64,000 bases of DNA from the NCBI GenBank assembly GCA_037176845.1, contig JAYKXP010000092.1, positions 1 to 64,000 of the forward strand. The letters run 5' to 3'. Positions 22,500-35,031 of the stretch are shown here, one piece after another. Position numbers and translations under genes: made by a program. The notes under the pieces are model-generated. The model was given only the letters and a program-made list of their open reading frames with translations, made no database searches and was not told the origin of the DNA. The first letter of the stretch is position 1. Every line of letters starts with the position of its first letter. This DNA comes from Paramarasmius palmivorus (lineage: Eukaryota; Basidiomycota; Agaricomycetes; Agaricales; Marasmiaceae).

Positions 22500-23438
22500 T
22501 GGGAACAAGAAGAGGGAGAGATGAAAGCTCTGATCTTGTTCGCCTCTGATTTAAAGAAGCGGCACGGCGCGCCCTTGGAGTATTGCCGTAATTTTTTTTG
22601 ATGGTGGAGACTGGAGGAGAACGATTTTTACGACAGGTCACAGCCGAAATACAGCTTACAGTAACGTGTAGTATGATCGGTCATGGAGGAGAGCCACCGT
22701 CGGATGTCCCAAGTCAATCCGATCTGCAAGGAGCCCTAAGTGGAGTAGAGCGGTTTTCAGGACGTAAAGCTGTATTTCGATTGTGATCTGTGTAGTACCA
22801 GCGTCAAGAAGCGTCAATCAATTAAACGATAAACTCAAACCATAACTTGTCTAATGCAACTAGTATATGGTTCCAAGCTGAGGAGTGAAACACTTAAGGT
22901 CTGGGCTACACGAGGCGTACATGAGAATCGTCAAGACTCTTAGCAGCGAATGTCACCTATAAGGCAGTAGTGTCAGGTAGGGCTTGTCGAGATATTCTAA
23001 ACCAGTTCAACTCACATCTGACTCACATGGCCTGAATCAAGAACCCTTCGCTGTGGAAGTGATCGATGTCAAGGAGGTTTAAAAAAAAAGCTGGAGGTCA
23101 CATGAACGTTAACAGTCCAGACGGCGGAGTTTCAATTATGCCGACATTCCGGGTCATGCCCACGCGAGTTCATTGTGTGCTTCTCCCCTGACCACAATCC
23201 CGCTGTGTTATGCATCCACCCTTGTAAGTCATTCCATTCCGTCGAATTCCATTAATCAACCTGGCGACTCACAGTTCTAGATATAGCTGCCTACTGGGAC
23301 GGAACATGACTCTCGCATCAATCTTCTGGGAAGTGAACGTCACAGAAAAGATGACAGCCCATATGCTTCACACAGCCTTGCTCCGAGAAACCCCAAATTC
23401 AATCCTTCTCTGACTCGGGAACCGAACACTCTCAGACG

Positions 23439-24690
23439 GGATCGACGCCTTCCTCGATGCTCTCAACCCCCGCCATCGATTGTCCCAAGATTGTCAACAG
23501 GCCATGCTTCCCCGTCGTCTCCCTCACGATTATGTCCATGATCATCACCCACTCCAAATACACTGGACCGTCGCTCTCAAAGCCTGCAGTCTCGTTTGCC
23601 GCACGTGGAAACCCCAAAGCCAGAAGCATCTTCATTCGCAAATTTGCGTCCCATCCAGGATGTCAGACAACCCCGCACAGAGCCCTCTCGATATCCTAAC
23701 CAAGATTCATCTACGACTCACTCAACTATCCTGCTCTATACATTCGCAAGCAACGGAAAGCTAGGTCTACGGCTCCAGATGCCGCGTTTCAACAACCTGG
23801 ATAGGATTATTCTCTATGGTGCTCCTTGGAGATACATACCACTAAACCTACTCTTCGACGCATCGCCGGTGTCCAGCCAAGTATATTCATAGAATCCGAT
23901 TCCCTGATGCCGAAGACTTTGCCAGCACATTCCTTCATTCCGCTTTTCGGAAACTTCGGAAGTTTGAAGATCGCATTCGTGGCTAAAAGTATGGGGCCGG
24001 TATGGGAGATTGGGAGACTAACAGAAAACGAGTGAGTGCTTACAGTCTCTTGTGTGGTATCATCCTGATCCGATCTACCGTCTGTAGCTCAACACACAGA
24101 GATGCTCTTCTCTAACTCATCTGACCTATTCAAAGTCATCAGATCACACATCTTTCCGTTACACAGAAGTTCATGAACAATCTGGGACCTGAAGGTCTTT
24201 TCGCCGCCCACGGACAAGATTTAAGATGCCTCTTGAGCATCTAAAATTCAGATCTGCGACTCGCTTGGAGCCCGAGGGTGCACTCGGTGAGCTGCACGCT
24301 CATCGTCCGTGGCCAGTCACTGACGCTCAACATTGCAGAGGAGGATGCCATCTCAATACTTATTAGAATCTTCTCTACCTCTACCCTTCTTTTCCGCTCG
24401 CTTTCGATTCTATCCGGGGCCCATAATCGAGTCATGTAATTTCCGTTCTTGCTGCTATTCCCGAGTTTCAGGTTGAACGGTTGAGATCCATCCGTATCCA
24501 TTTCGCGCTAAAAGTTGTGTTAGTCTAGTCGGGGCGCTGAGAAGGTGCTCTTTGTAATTGGACAATGTCTTTGTTGGACAGACCAGACTTGGCACTAGTC
24601 AAGGAGCTTAGCATCACAGGAGTTGGCTCACTTCTTGAGAAGCTGTTCCTGAATGCGATGGCCACGGGAAAGCTCATAGTAGTTTGATGG
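23439..24690 (+). pseudogene. Decayed F-box/LRR-like gene
   Basis: Fragments in different frames resemble the common basidiomycete F-box protein layout: an F-box-like LPHDYVHD... with ALKACSLVCRTWKP (about 23,515-23,620), then an FNNLDRIILYGAPW-type solenoid segment (about 23,790), and later segments around 24,150-24,400 (a DLRCLLSI piece, then an IAEEDAISILIRIFSTST piece). Frame changes and stops separate the fragments and no full-length reading can be joined. Active members serve as substrate receptors of SCF ubiquitin ligases. The call rests on the F-box motif. Confidence 0.55.
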
Positions 24691-24949
24691 ATTGGAGCTA
24701 TTTTCTTGAAGTTGTTCGATATCAAATTATTAGTATGGCATAGGCCTCCACTTGTTTCTTCAGGCTCGCTGTTGTGTACTCTAACCATATTCGTTCTAGA
24801 CCCGTCAGCTCATCACCGCGCGCTTCGATCGATAGGATTTCACTGCCTCGTTGCCATGATGAATTGGGGTAGATGCTTGTATACGCCACTTTTAATGCAC
24901 AATGAACGTTCGGACCGGTATTGGTACATCAAGACTACCACGAAACTTT

Positions 24950-27217
24950 TTAGGTTGAGCTATAATAATCCGGAGGTCTCTCACCCCTATCTTCGTCCCA
25001 AGTTCGCTGATACATGATGCGAATCATTTCATAAACCGACGGTTCATTCCCATGAGCTACAGTCCCAGACGCCTGACTACGGAGAAGCTCATCAGTGGGA
25101 CTGTTAGCATTTGTTTGCACGACCGAGGGGAGACGTTCGCTAAGCGACCTCGCTGAAGGACTACCGGGCGGAACCTGAGCAGCTTGCGATTCATGGGCTC
25201 TTATTGTCGAAGCGATCCGGTCCTTCTTGTGCCGATTGAGTGGAGGAGAATCCTGGTGAGACTCTTGGGATGGATCCCATTCGAACGGCGTGATGGGGCT
25301 GTTGTCCGGCATGTCCATTGTGTTGTTAGTGGGTTGAAGCGAAGCACGCTGGTGTCTACGCCGTCGATAAGAATTGACACGAGAAAAACCAAAGCGAGTA
25401 AGAGTCCTCCGGACAAACCACCCGCAAGGGCGGGAACGGCAATTCCCGACGGTTTCGCCGGTGGCTCCTCAAAAATATCGATCCCATCAACGAGAACTTG
25501 TGCTGCTGTAGACTGATTCAGCAGATCAAACAAGGGTGGTGGTTGACTGGGATCTAGCCAGGATCCTTGGTATATGTTGTAGCCCAAATGAGCAGGCTGG
25601 TCCCGAACAGCGTTGTACTTCCATCGGAAGTCAGTATTATCTAGCAGAACAGATTAGACAACTCACTTGTACGCCTATGAATGTCTTGATTGCCTGGCGG
25701 AGGTCGCTAGACAGCGAGCCTCTTCTGTAAGCAACTGCCAGTCCTCTCACAAGCTCGATATCACGGTGGCGTATGTCTACGTCCGCATAATTACGGTCTG
25801 GCGCAAGGCTGTCGTTGTGGAAACCGGGTAGAATACCACTCGGATTCGGCCAACGCTCAGCAGTCTTCCCGAAGACTTGCTGAATTACTTTTGACAACCT
25901 GGTTATAGAATTGAGCAATGCAGACTACATTTTTCAACGGTAAATTTCACCCACATATCTGCGTCAATTTCTGTCATTTTCGGCATCAAGGATAGTCCTT
26001 CAATCACTAGGCCAACAACAGAGGTTTCGCTCAATGAAGATATGATTGTAATGTTTGGGAACGGTGCGTTCTGGCAAGATAATGACGAAGCAACCGCAGA
26101 GTGCGGGTCAAAGAGAGTACCGAAAAATGGTTGGACGAGAAATCCAAGTGAATCCCCTGCAGCTTGAATATACGTTTTGTTTGGTGGTGTCTCTGAGTGT
26201 GAGAGCAATGCGGAAAAGCTAGAGAGCATTTAGGTGTGCCTCAAAGCTGGCAGCATATTGAACCCGCTCACAGAAAAAAGAACCTGTAAGTTAAGAATGA
26301 GAACTATTTCATTATACGTACAGATCGACGCACGCTGTTTCATACAAGTCAACGACTGCGCTCTCTCGTGAGGTGTTCTGGATTGATGTCAGTGTTATAG
26401 AAGCATACAGGAATTTATCCCTACCTGAAACGTTGCACCTCTCATAGAGACATTTTGGCATTGCTCAGGTACAGAGAAATTTTTGCTGGGGATAGTGCCT
26501 TGTCGATTCTTGGAGTTGGAAACGGTATAGTTGTTCACAATATCCCAGAGACTCCTTGCTTGAATCAGATAAGAACTGTTCCCAAACGCGAAATAGTCCT
26601 GCATCGAAGTGTACCCCCGATGTCTGTCAACTTCTGTCCTTAATTGCCTTGATCCAAGTCGGAAGGAACAACTTACAGAAGATCGCGAACGAGCCATGGT
26701 TCTCCGCCACTAAAAAGTTCAGTCAGTTTCTTATATACTGAAGCATGAGATCTACTTGCAAGTCCAATAGGTTTGGAAGCCTTCGAGTAAGGACATATTG
26801 CACAGATAAATCAGTCAAGTTTTTTTTGTGAAGTATAATGTTGAACTGGGCCATAATCCCATAGAAGTAGAGCTGAGAGGACTCTGGAAAACCTATCACG
26901 GAAATCAGCATCTAGCGGACTTGCCGGTGTGTGGTTGATAACTTGAATTCCTCGCTCACCAGGTTGAACATCTCCTACTGAGTTGAGCCTATTCACCACT
27001 TGACGGAGAGCTGAGTCTGCAGCGATAACTCGATCCTGATGGCTATATCCCACTTCGGTATTCTAACATGATCTTTAGTCTGACATCGTGACTTTTGAGA
27101 GTTTACCTACCCAGAGAGGATTCGTATATTAGAATCTGCCCTGTGATCGCGTGAGGAAAGGAGAGAAGTCCCCATACAACCTGGAAGAATAGCATTGACG
27201 GATGAAGAAGTGGCCAT
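24950..27217 (-). CDS. Single-pass membrane protein, unknown function
   Basis: A multi-exon gene reading right to left from an ATG at 27217 (MATSSSVNAILPG...). A roughly 500-residue extracytoplasmic part with several N-x-S/T sites (for example NNYTVS, NVSM, NFSV) is followed by one transmembrane helix (GLSGGLLLALVFLVSILI, near 25,400) and a polar, proline- and serine-rich tail of about 120 residues ending near 24,950. The architecture matches a family of uncharacterised membrane proteins found repeatedly in Agaricomycetes. A one-base frame break near 26,890 (in a run of T) is needed to keep the reading open, so the gene may be damaged or the base call wrong. No enzymatic motif is visible. Confidence 0.5.
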
Positions 27218-28295
27218 CTGTCGTGAGCTATATATCGGTTCATCGCGATGCTCATGCACCATCGAATGCACTGTTCGTGCAGTTTAAACTTCTTTGAGTG
27301 ATATATGGAGCGGTACATGACCTGTGTTGACTTCCTTTATGGCATGATTAACTAGATAAGAGACATGTGAGCTCTTGGTAACTATAGACTCGCATGAACA
27401 TTATACCTAAAGGTAGTCTGACATTGGCGTCAGGAATGTGGCTTGAACCATTCAATGTATACATCAAACATCTTTGACGTTGCCGGCTCACTACGTAGTG
27501 ATGAACTGCTTCGCCGGTGAGTCCTAGTTTGAAATGCTGTCAGGGGTATGATTGAAACTTATGGAAGGACATAGTAACAACGCGTGACTCACTTCCACCT
27601 TGTTCATTTTATCTGACATATTCAGCGCCTTCAATCACATCATGGAGCTGTTGAGAAAGGAAGAAAGACAAGAGTCCCTCACGATGGCAAATAGGTCAGA
27701 GCCACACTTGAATAAGACCTTGTAACTAAACATCTATCCTCTTTCTCCGATTGCGTATCACTGTAACCTTATCTGTCAACCCATTTGGGACGATATCGAC
27801 ATAAGTTAGCACAGTGAGTATCGAAACGACTGGTGAAGGCGAGTGAGAACCCACACACATAGGTGATACAAAGGTGATAAGGTACATTCCTTGGGCGAAT
27901 AATATGGTAGATGATAGTGACGTGAGTCTGATACGGTCCGGTGGAGCTGCTTAAACTAATATTTAGATAGTATAAATACAAAATGATTGACTAACCCGAT
28001 ACATTTCGCCACTCAAAACGCCACATGCCTCCTGCGATCCGAAGCGGTCAGTGTCTCCGCAGACCGCGTAGAGATTGAATTGATAGTAGACAGAGAGTTT
28101 CCAGTGTGGAGTGGATGTGTTGTATAAGAAAACAGAGGGCTTGGAGTTAGTGGGGCCTATTGAGGAAAATGTAACATTTTTGGAGGGATGCGATTTGTTG
28201 ACCTAGAAGAAAGGGACTAGTTTGAGACGATAGTTGCCTTTTATGTGATCACTGAAGATACGCCAAATGAGTCTTCGTGTCCAGACAACACAGGA
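27218..28295. other. Intergenic, no gene recognised
   Basis: Only short frames (70 codons or fewer) without similarity to anything recognised. Confidence 0.5.
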
Positions 28296-28445
28296 TGTAC
28301 CCGTCTAGCTAGACTGCCTTGTAAATCAACCCGGCCGTCTAGCTAGACTTGGCGGGTGGTTGTGAGCCTTGCTGTCTAGCTAGACAGCCTTACGGCATAT
28401 ATCCCCGTGATCAGCGAGTGATCACGGAAGCGTGCCTGATAGAAA

Positions 28446-28542
28446 CAAAAAGGTAGCAAGGCAGAATTGAACCTGCAACGTTACGGACAATTACTAATTA
28501 ATAGGATGTCCAAACGTGGTAACGACTAGGCCACCGATCCAT
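28446..28542 (-). ncRNA. tRNA-like Pol III unit, left side of element 1
   Basis: On the minus strand an A-box-like TGGCCTAGTCG (28523-28533) is followed about 50 nt later by a B-box GTTCAATTC (28464-28472, fits GWTCRANNC) and then TTTTT (28447-28451), a Pol III terminator. The acceptor arms do not pair well, so this is not a functional tRNA; a tRNA-derived transcription unit is the likely reading. Confidence 0.5.
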
Positions 28543-28569
28543 ACTTAAGCTAGTTTTAACCACCACTCA

Positions 28570-28739
28570 GAGGGAAGTGCGCAGCGAAGCGGAGCACTTC
28601 TCCTTGGTTAGGGGTTAGGTGTTAGGGGGGGGGCGCGGGGGGGTGAAACCCCCCGCAAAAAGGGTTAGGGGCTGGGGATATATTTAAGGGGGGGGTGCGG
28701 GGGGGGAACGCCCCCGCGGTTAGGGTTAGGGGATAAAAC
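28570..28739. repeat. G-rich core of element 1 with three hairpins and TTAGGG-type words
   Basis: In order: hairpin GAAGTGC...GCACTTC; TTAGGGGTTAGGTGTTAGG; hairpin GCGGGGGG...CCCCCCGC (GTGAAA loop region); GGGTTAGGGG; hairpin GCGGGGG...CCCCCGC; GGTTAGGGTTAGGGG. It is nearly identical over about 170 bp to 61684-61854 in element 2. The G runs could form quadruplex structures. Confidence 0.85.
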
Positions 28740-28759
28740 GCCCGTTTCTGACCACAGCT

Positions 28760-28842
28760 GAAGTGACGCAGTGGTCTTGATTGTAAGTTCGTTGTATTAC
28801 ATAACATCTTTAGTTCGTAGTTCAATCCTTGCTGCTTTCGTA
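28760..28842 (+). ncRNA. tRNA-like Pol III unit, right side of element 1
   Basis: A-box-like TGACGCAGTGG (28764-28774, one departure from consensus) is followed 45 nt later by B-box GTTCAATCC (28820-28828). It faces outward to the right, opposite to the left unit. No clean TTTTT follows at once; ATATTTTAG is nearby. Confidence 0.45.
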
Positions 28843-28963
28843 TATTTTAGTCCCTTACTATATTGCCCGTCTAGCTAGACTGCAAGCTCTACGTATGCCC
28901 CGCCAAGTCTAGCTAGACAGCCGGGTTGATTTACAAGGCAGTCTAGCTAGAGGCTTACATCCT

Positions 28964-30711
28964 CTCCTCGTCCAGAAGAGCTTAACGGGTTCGACAAGGA
29001 CATATGGAGGCAACACACGGGGCTCTGATCAAAAGTGCATGGTTTGATGAAGTCATGGCTAAGGTACGAGACTACGAGTTGTGTGAGTTGCAATCAACAT
29101 GAAGGAAGTAGTATCAGCTGTATCATTGACTTGGACTATGGGAAAGTTCAGTGAACTTGAATGAAAACCGGGCAAAAGAAGCAGTGAACATACGCAGCCT
29201 TGTGACGTATCTCGAATCTTCTCTAACCTCGTTCCAATTCATATGACTCATGAGGAGAATGAAAGAATTCTGAAAGTGAGCATCAGTAGCGTGAAAAAAT
29301 TTTACCTGTTTCCGGGTTTCTTTCCTTCCAAAGTTAGGTTCGCCGAGGTAGTAGATTACATTTGCTATCCTTAGTCTACATAGACAAAGGCGAATATCAT
29401 ATTGTAAACACTGTAAACAAGGTTTAAGCAAGGTTGGGTTAAGGTGGTGACAGTGTGACGTGATTTAGTCATTAATATTCCCACAATCCCAGTTTTCCTT
29501 TCGCCCTCATCATTGGTCTTATAGAGCCATACGGCCGTCTTCACATGCGTCCTGCCGTCGACAGGTCCACTGTAACCTCAGCGCAAAGCTCGACTGTATT
29601 GGTCAAGGCGTCGTATCGACAGGATCAACGGCATTTTTGCGTCCATTTGGCACTGCCGCCGTAATACTGGTAGGGATCCCATTGTGTTCAAAATAGACTA
29701 GGTACGAGCGATTAGTTCGGACTTTCTCAATTACAAAGCTGGCTTGCCGATATTTCCATTTGTTATGCAGGCATCCGGATAGTACCCACACTCGCAACCT
29801 ACCAAGCCCACTGTTGGACGCTGTAGGCTGCTTTCGATGTTCCAAGATCCGTTGCATGCGTGGAGGACAGCTCGAGGCAATGACACCTACTGTCGCATCA
29901 TTGGTCTTCATTCCCGGTGACGACATAGTTCTGGGCGCGTATCACGCAGCAACATCGCCTTCCTGTCCTACATTACGGGCTATATCACATCTCTAGGCGA
30001 TACTCCCCGCTAGCGCGAAAACGCTCGTTCGTTGTGGCGGCATATTCCTGCGCTCATCCCAGTATACTTCTGCAAGTTCCCTCGAGCCATTTCAGTATCT
30101 TTGTGTCTTCTCACCTAGTTTCTGGGGTACCATCTTTCACTGAAGTACCAATGGACACTTAGCACTCTGAGCTGGGAAGTAAGTTTCCTAGCCACAGATA
30201 ACCGAACGGGAGCATGAATGATTGTTGGTTGCAACATCCTTTGTGCCACAAGAGCAGATAATCACCTACCAAGTGCTACACATGCGTTCCTTGACGGTCT
30301 TCATTTGCCGACCATGACACCGTACGAGAATCACGGCCGAAATCGAGTTGAACTCAATATCTCTGGTCTTGGTACTAATTACAGCGCGAATCATTCTACC
30401 CGCTGAAGCAGTACATCACCACACGCGTAGGATGTTCAGGGGTAGTCTCGACAACACTAGTACCTTTAGGATGTCTTGCTGCTGGGTAACGAGCACGATA
30501 CCAGATGGTTATGAGACTCCCGCCTTCCGCGATTCCCAGAGCGATTACTCCACTATACCGGTGCTACTTACATTCCAGCCAACGCCGACTAGAATCGACT
30601 GCCTCTCGCGTACATATAAAAGCAAAGCTACGAGGCAATTGTGCTTCATCTTTACCAGCTTTGTCTCGACTTCCCTGTCATACTCTCCTTCAATTTCTTT
30701 TTCCACTTGCA
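28964..30711. other. Intergenic, no gene recognised
   Basis: Open frames of about 100 codons occur (29123-29431 and 29603-29926, both minus) but neither shows a recognisable domain or intron-supported extension. The last 100 bp before the laccase start contain TATAAAAG (about 30,615), a fair TATA-box candidate. Confidence 0.5.
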
Positions 30712-32847
30712 ATGATTTATTACTTTCTAATATTTATTTCTTCGCTTTCTTCAATTGCGAACGGTGTCGAAATCATCACCCAAAAGGGCGAGCTTCACAT
30801 CGTGAACAAACAGATATCACCAGATGGATTCCCTCGAAGGTATGATGACTGGCTCATCCCCGATACCAAAAATACTCATTGAGGCTTTTACAGCGCCGTC
30901 TTAGCTGGTGCTACCAGCGACACGGCTGCCTTTCCTGGACCGATCATCCGAGCCAACAAGGTACAGCCGTATCACTACAATTTTCTCGATTATGCCAATG
31001 ACCCGATAATAGGGAGACGAATTTAATCTCAACGTGATCGATGAACTGACTGACGCAACCATGGATCGAGCAACAACTATCGCTCGTATCATCTTTTCAA
31101 TATCATTTCGTTTTTCATTAATCTTTTCTGACTCTAGCATTGGCATGGTCTCTTCCAGCACGGCACAAACTGGGCAGACGGTCCTGAATTTGTCACTCAG
31201 TGCCCTATCATACCCGGCAACTCCTTCAAATACCATTTTTCCGTCCCAGATCAGGCTGGAACATACTGGTATCATTCCCATTTTCGTGCCCAATATTGCG
31301 ATGGGTTAAGAGGACCGCTCGTGATCTATGATCCTGAGGATCCACATCGGGACTTATATCATGTTGACGACGGTAAACATGATATTGCTACTGCTGAAGA
31401 TGACCTAAACTATTTCATTTCCCAGAAAACACAATCATTACACTTGCAGATTGGTATCACAGGCCATCTCCCGTCATTATCCCACAACGACCTCAAGCTG
31501 ACTCCACGCTAATCAATGGATTAGGTCGATGGTCCCAAGGCAACGTGTGTCTTTCTCAAGTCTTTAAGTCAATGTATTGACTATCTCATTTCAGCTTACA
31601 GCACCTCTTGCTATCATCAACGTAGAACAGGGAACACGCTACCGCTTCAGACTCGTCTCAGTTTCTTGCGACCCCGACTTCCAGTTCTCTATCGATGGAC
31701 ATAACTTGACCGTCATCGAAGCAGATGGTGTCAATGTCAAACCTGTCAAGGTAAACACGGTTAACATTCTTGCTGCACAGAGGTACTCGGTTGTTTTTGA
31801 GGCCAATCAACCTGTTGGAAACTACTGGATGCGAGCGCTTCCAGGTGCAAGTGGTCCGCAGGGATTCGATAACGGCATAAACTCTGCAATCTTGAGGTAC
31901 AAAGGAGCCCCGGAACTCGAGCCGAACAGTACACTTCCCCTACCCGAAAACGTGATAATGCTACACGAGACGGATCTTCACTTCCTTTCACCTAACAACC
32001 AGTCCGCAGTTCCCGGACGACCACAACCAGACGGTGCTGATGTCATTTTGGACATGATATTGGGGTTCGACCAAAATACAGGCGCCTTTATGGTGAACAA
32101 TACCAAGTTCGAGGTTCCCGATGTACCGGTCTTGCTTCAAGTTCTCAGCGGCGCTCAAACTGCGCAGGACTTGCTTCCGAAAGGGAGCGTCTACGATTTC
32201 CCTCGCAACAAGGTGATCCAAATCAACCTTTTCAATAATAACACCGTTGGTGGGCCGCATCCGTTCCATTTACATGGTGTAAGTGTCTAGGCCGTGGGTT
32301 CTGTGACCGTGATCTTAACAACGACGATTCTTTCTTAGCACACCTTCGACGTTATCAAGAGCGCCGAAAGCGATAAGTTCAACTTCGAGGACCCGGTATG
32401 TTGAATCACCGAATTTTATGACATCCTTTAATATCATTCGCTACCAGGTTCGTCGTGATACGGTCGCGGTTGCAGGAAACAATATTACTTCCATTCGATT
32501 TGTGAGCGACAATCCAGGTCCATGGATTTTACACTGGTGAGTGATTGGTTTACCTCGGCGCGTATCAGGTCCTTGAAGCCACCCTTTTAGCCATATTGAT
32601 TGGCATCTCGTCAAGTGAGTACATCCTGACTTCTCCCTACCCGTCATGTCTAACATGAACCAATTTGAAAGTGGTCTCGCTGTAGTCCTCGCAGAAGCGC
32701 CTAAAGACACTAAAGCAGCCAACCCCGTTCCTCGTGCGTATATCTTAGATATAGAACATATCACCTTAGTCAACATTCTATTTGACAGCGGACTGGGAGA
32801 AGTTGTGTCCGATTTGGAACAGCACATCCCCCGACATTCGTAACTGA
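30712..32847 (+). CDS. Laccase (multicopper oxidase, AA1)
   Basis: A secreted four-copper phenol oxidase that reduces oxygen to water while oxidising phenolics and lignin fragments. Start [18 protein letters not shown] is a signal peptide, followed by the usual [12 protein letters not shown]. Copper motifs are all visible: [15 protein letters not shown] (L1, about 31,138), [16 protein letters not shown] (L2), HPFHLHGH (L3, split by an intron at about 32,280-32,340) and HCHIDWHL (L4, split near 32,537). The C-terminus has the typical WEKLCPIW and stops at 32847. Introns include 30840-30893 and 30961-31012. One oddity: the intron before L1 would need to begin at GCTCGT (31082) to keep frame; using the GT four bases later shifts it. 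Length is about 490-500 residues, normal for the family. Likely active if that junction is correctly spliced. Confidence 0.92.
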
Positions 32848-34213
32848 ATCCAACGTTCTCTCTAATTCGTTCTTTTCAGCTATTTATTTATAAGGACTTC
32901 ATTATGATCGTATACATTCACTCTATAATGATATACCCTTTAATTGCCCAGCTAGTCAATCAAACTAGATTAGCGGCGCGCCTCTTCGCCGCCGCATAGA
33001 TCAACGTTTCCACGCGCGCTATTTTCGCTATCAGGTAGTAGTGTAGTCAATCTAAATGTTTCATTTTTGACTCGGAGCAACAGCAAGTTCGGTACTCCAA
33101 GCCAACGATCATCATTTCCAATTGACCTTCATCTTCCAGGCCTATTTTCGCGGTGAACAATGAACAGGTGCACGGGTCGTGGTCGGTGTTGCTCTCCTCG
33201 GTGCAATACGCATGAATTCGTGGTAAAGTTTTATACGTACCTGGCTTGGGCATCAGGACTCAGCACTATGATCATCCTGACATTCCATAGAAAGATTATT
33301 AGTACAAATAAAACGTGGTTCCCAGCTCGACGAAGTCAGTTTCAGCGAATGACAAGTCCCGAGTCGGCCCAAGCTTGGATGATACGAAAAGCAAGTTTTT
33401 TTTTTGTACACGGACTATATGCATGCGCGACGGAGGTCTGTTTAGGGGGCGCGAATGATGGCATCTCCCCTACTTCTCGGGAAAACCGTGATCTCTCAGA
33501 TTAATTACTTGATTTTGCGGCGGGCTTAGGATTCTTCGTGACCACGTTTAATCTGACTTCCCTGATGGATATGATATCGCGAAATCTTCTGAAATTGAAG
33601 AACCGTTCGCACAACCATACCGAGCGCTGTTGTTAGTCAATGGCTGGATGATAGAGAAGAGGATCGGAAACTTGGGGGGATAGTCTTGAAAGGAATCGAT
33701 TGATAGTTATTGACTATGGACCCAGAGCTCAAGAAAAGTTCCCTGTAAATGAAGGAATCTTGAACTATCATGGGGAAAAGTAAGTGCATAGGATCCAGAC
33801 TTAGAAGTGGCATACTGATAATGTCATGCCTCTTTAGCGCGGTTGTACCGAGACTAATGTCACCAGGAGTTTCCGTAACACCATCCTCAGTCGGGGAGAT
33901 TTGCACTAACAATCCTGGATGGGTGGAATGAGAAGGCATGAGAAATATAACGCGTTACGTTACAAAGACGTCACGTGCTGCGAAAGCATGCGTGATTTAG
34001 AAAAAAAAATGCTTAGCTTTAATTTAGATATGTCACAAAGTACTGTACATCAGAAAACTACGGCTTTCATGCAAGGGGACGAGAAAGGGAGTGATAAGTA
34101 AGTTGATGTATTCGAGTGAGAGCGATAGGCCTCGGTCGTTGATTCCAAGAGTAAGTAAATTGATGAGTCGTGACAGAAGGGAAGCGCGTATGCCTTCCTA
34201 ATGATCCCGTGCG
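32848..34213. other. Intergenic, no gene recognised
   Basis: Space between the convergent laccase and proline-rich protein genes. No domain-bearing open frame on either strand. Confidence 0.5.
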
Positions 34214-35031
34214 TTATTTAGGTGTAGGGGAAGGTGGACCTTTGCCACAGATAAGCTCGGGAGCCTGAATTACGATGGAAGCTCCGACTCACCAAACAAC
34301 CCGGAACGTGGTGCAGGCGAACTGGGTAAAGGGGATCCTGGTGTGGCCATGACCGGTGCAGGTGAATGGAGAGGATTAGCTGCAGAGGGACCATTAGTCA
34401 CGGGTAGGGTTCATATATAATAACATACGTCTCCACTGAGCCCATGCAGGTACATTCGGTCTCGGAGGCTCCAGAGGTGGTATCATTGAAGGCGAAGGCG
34501 GCGGTGGTGGTGCCGTTATTTTGGCCATATTCTTACCTCGCCGCTCAGGCCGCTTGTGAACAGTTCTCCATGCAGGCCTGGCTGGTTCAGGCGGTACGTC
34601 GGGTGCCGGAAGAGGAGGCGGTAGAGCTTCAGGTGGCGGTTCTGTGGTCTAATGGATACATGTGAGTCCAAGAGAACGAACGAAGTGCTCAAACAAACGC
34701 ACTGGTGGTCTCCAATCCGGTGTATACTCGCCGCCCGCACCGTGCTTAGACTTCAGAGCCATCAGTTCCGCGATCTCACTGTCGACATGGAAAGCATCAG
34801 CCCCCGCGATATAGCGGATAAGATGGTCCACACACTACTGCAACTGCCTCCTTTCATCTCTCAACTTTCCAACCTCTGCCAACAAGATCCTGACCTCCCC
34901 TGCAAGGGCTTTGCTGAAGTCGTTCATGTACCTGTTCGTCGTCAGGACAAAGCATCAGCCAAAAAAGTTTTTAGACACAAAGAATAAGCAGCATACTTCG
35001 GTGGGTTCGATGTGTATCCCTTCTGCGACAT
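34214..35031 (-). CDS. Small coiled-coil, proline-rich protein of unknown function
   Basis: Read from the ATG at 35031, five or six exons join in frame. MSQKGYTSNPPKYMNDFSKA leads into a helical, charged segment (EVRILLAEVGKLRDERRQLH) and an EIAELMALKSKHGAGGEYTPDW motif, then a long proline-rich tail (PPPEALPPPLPAPDVPPEP and similar) ending in GLFGPPSPTPK and TAA at 34214. Splicing at GTAGTG...GACAG removes what would otherwise be an in-frame TAG in the coiled-coil region. The LLxEVGKLRDERR...MKSKHGxGGEYxPDW pattern recurs in fungal proteins of unknown function. No catalytic motif; a scaffold or actin-associated role is only a guess from the polyproline tail. Confidence 0.7.

Larger units (their letters stand above)
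28296..28959. mobile_element. Element 1: 664-bp TGTA...TACA element with word-rich inverted ends
   Basis: The ends are inverted repeats of about 60 bp. From the left end TGTACCC come GTCTAGCTAGAC, then CTGCCTTGTAAATCAACC, another GTCTAGCTAGAC and TTGGCGGG; the right end carries the same text reversed. The 12-bp word GTCTAGCTAGAC is itself a palindrome and occurs several times at each end. Inside are two outward-facing tRNA-like units and a G-rich core (separate entries). No target-site duplication is evident; the bases just outside, AGGA and TCCT, extend the inverted repeat. There is no protein-coding capacity, so any movement would depend on enzymes from elsewhere. Element 2 (61433-62087) has the same plan. 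Confidence 0.75.

Noticed and set aside
28446..28542. Functional tRNA gene
   Set aside because: A and B boxes are present but the acceptor stem does not pair and no anticodon arm of normal form could be drawn; described as tRNA-like.
28570..28739. Interstitial telomere from chromosome fusion
   Set aside because: TTAGGG words are few, interrupted by GC hairpins, and the whole block recurs nearly unchanged in element 2, so it is part of a mobile-type unit.
28296..28959. LTR retrotransposon solo end for element 1
   Set aside because: TG...CA-like ends exist, but the terminal repeats are inverted, not direct, and no target duplication or polypurine tract is seen.
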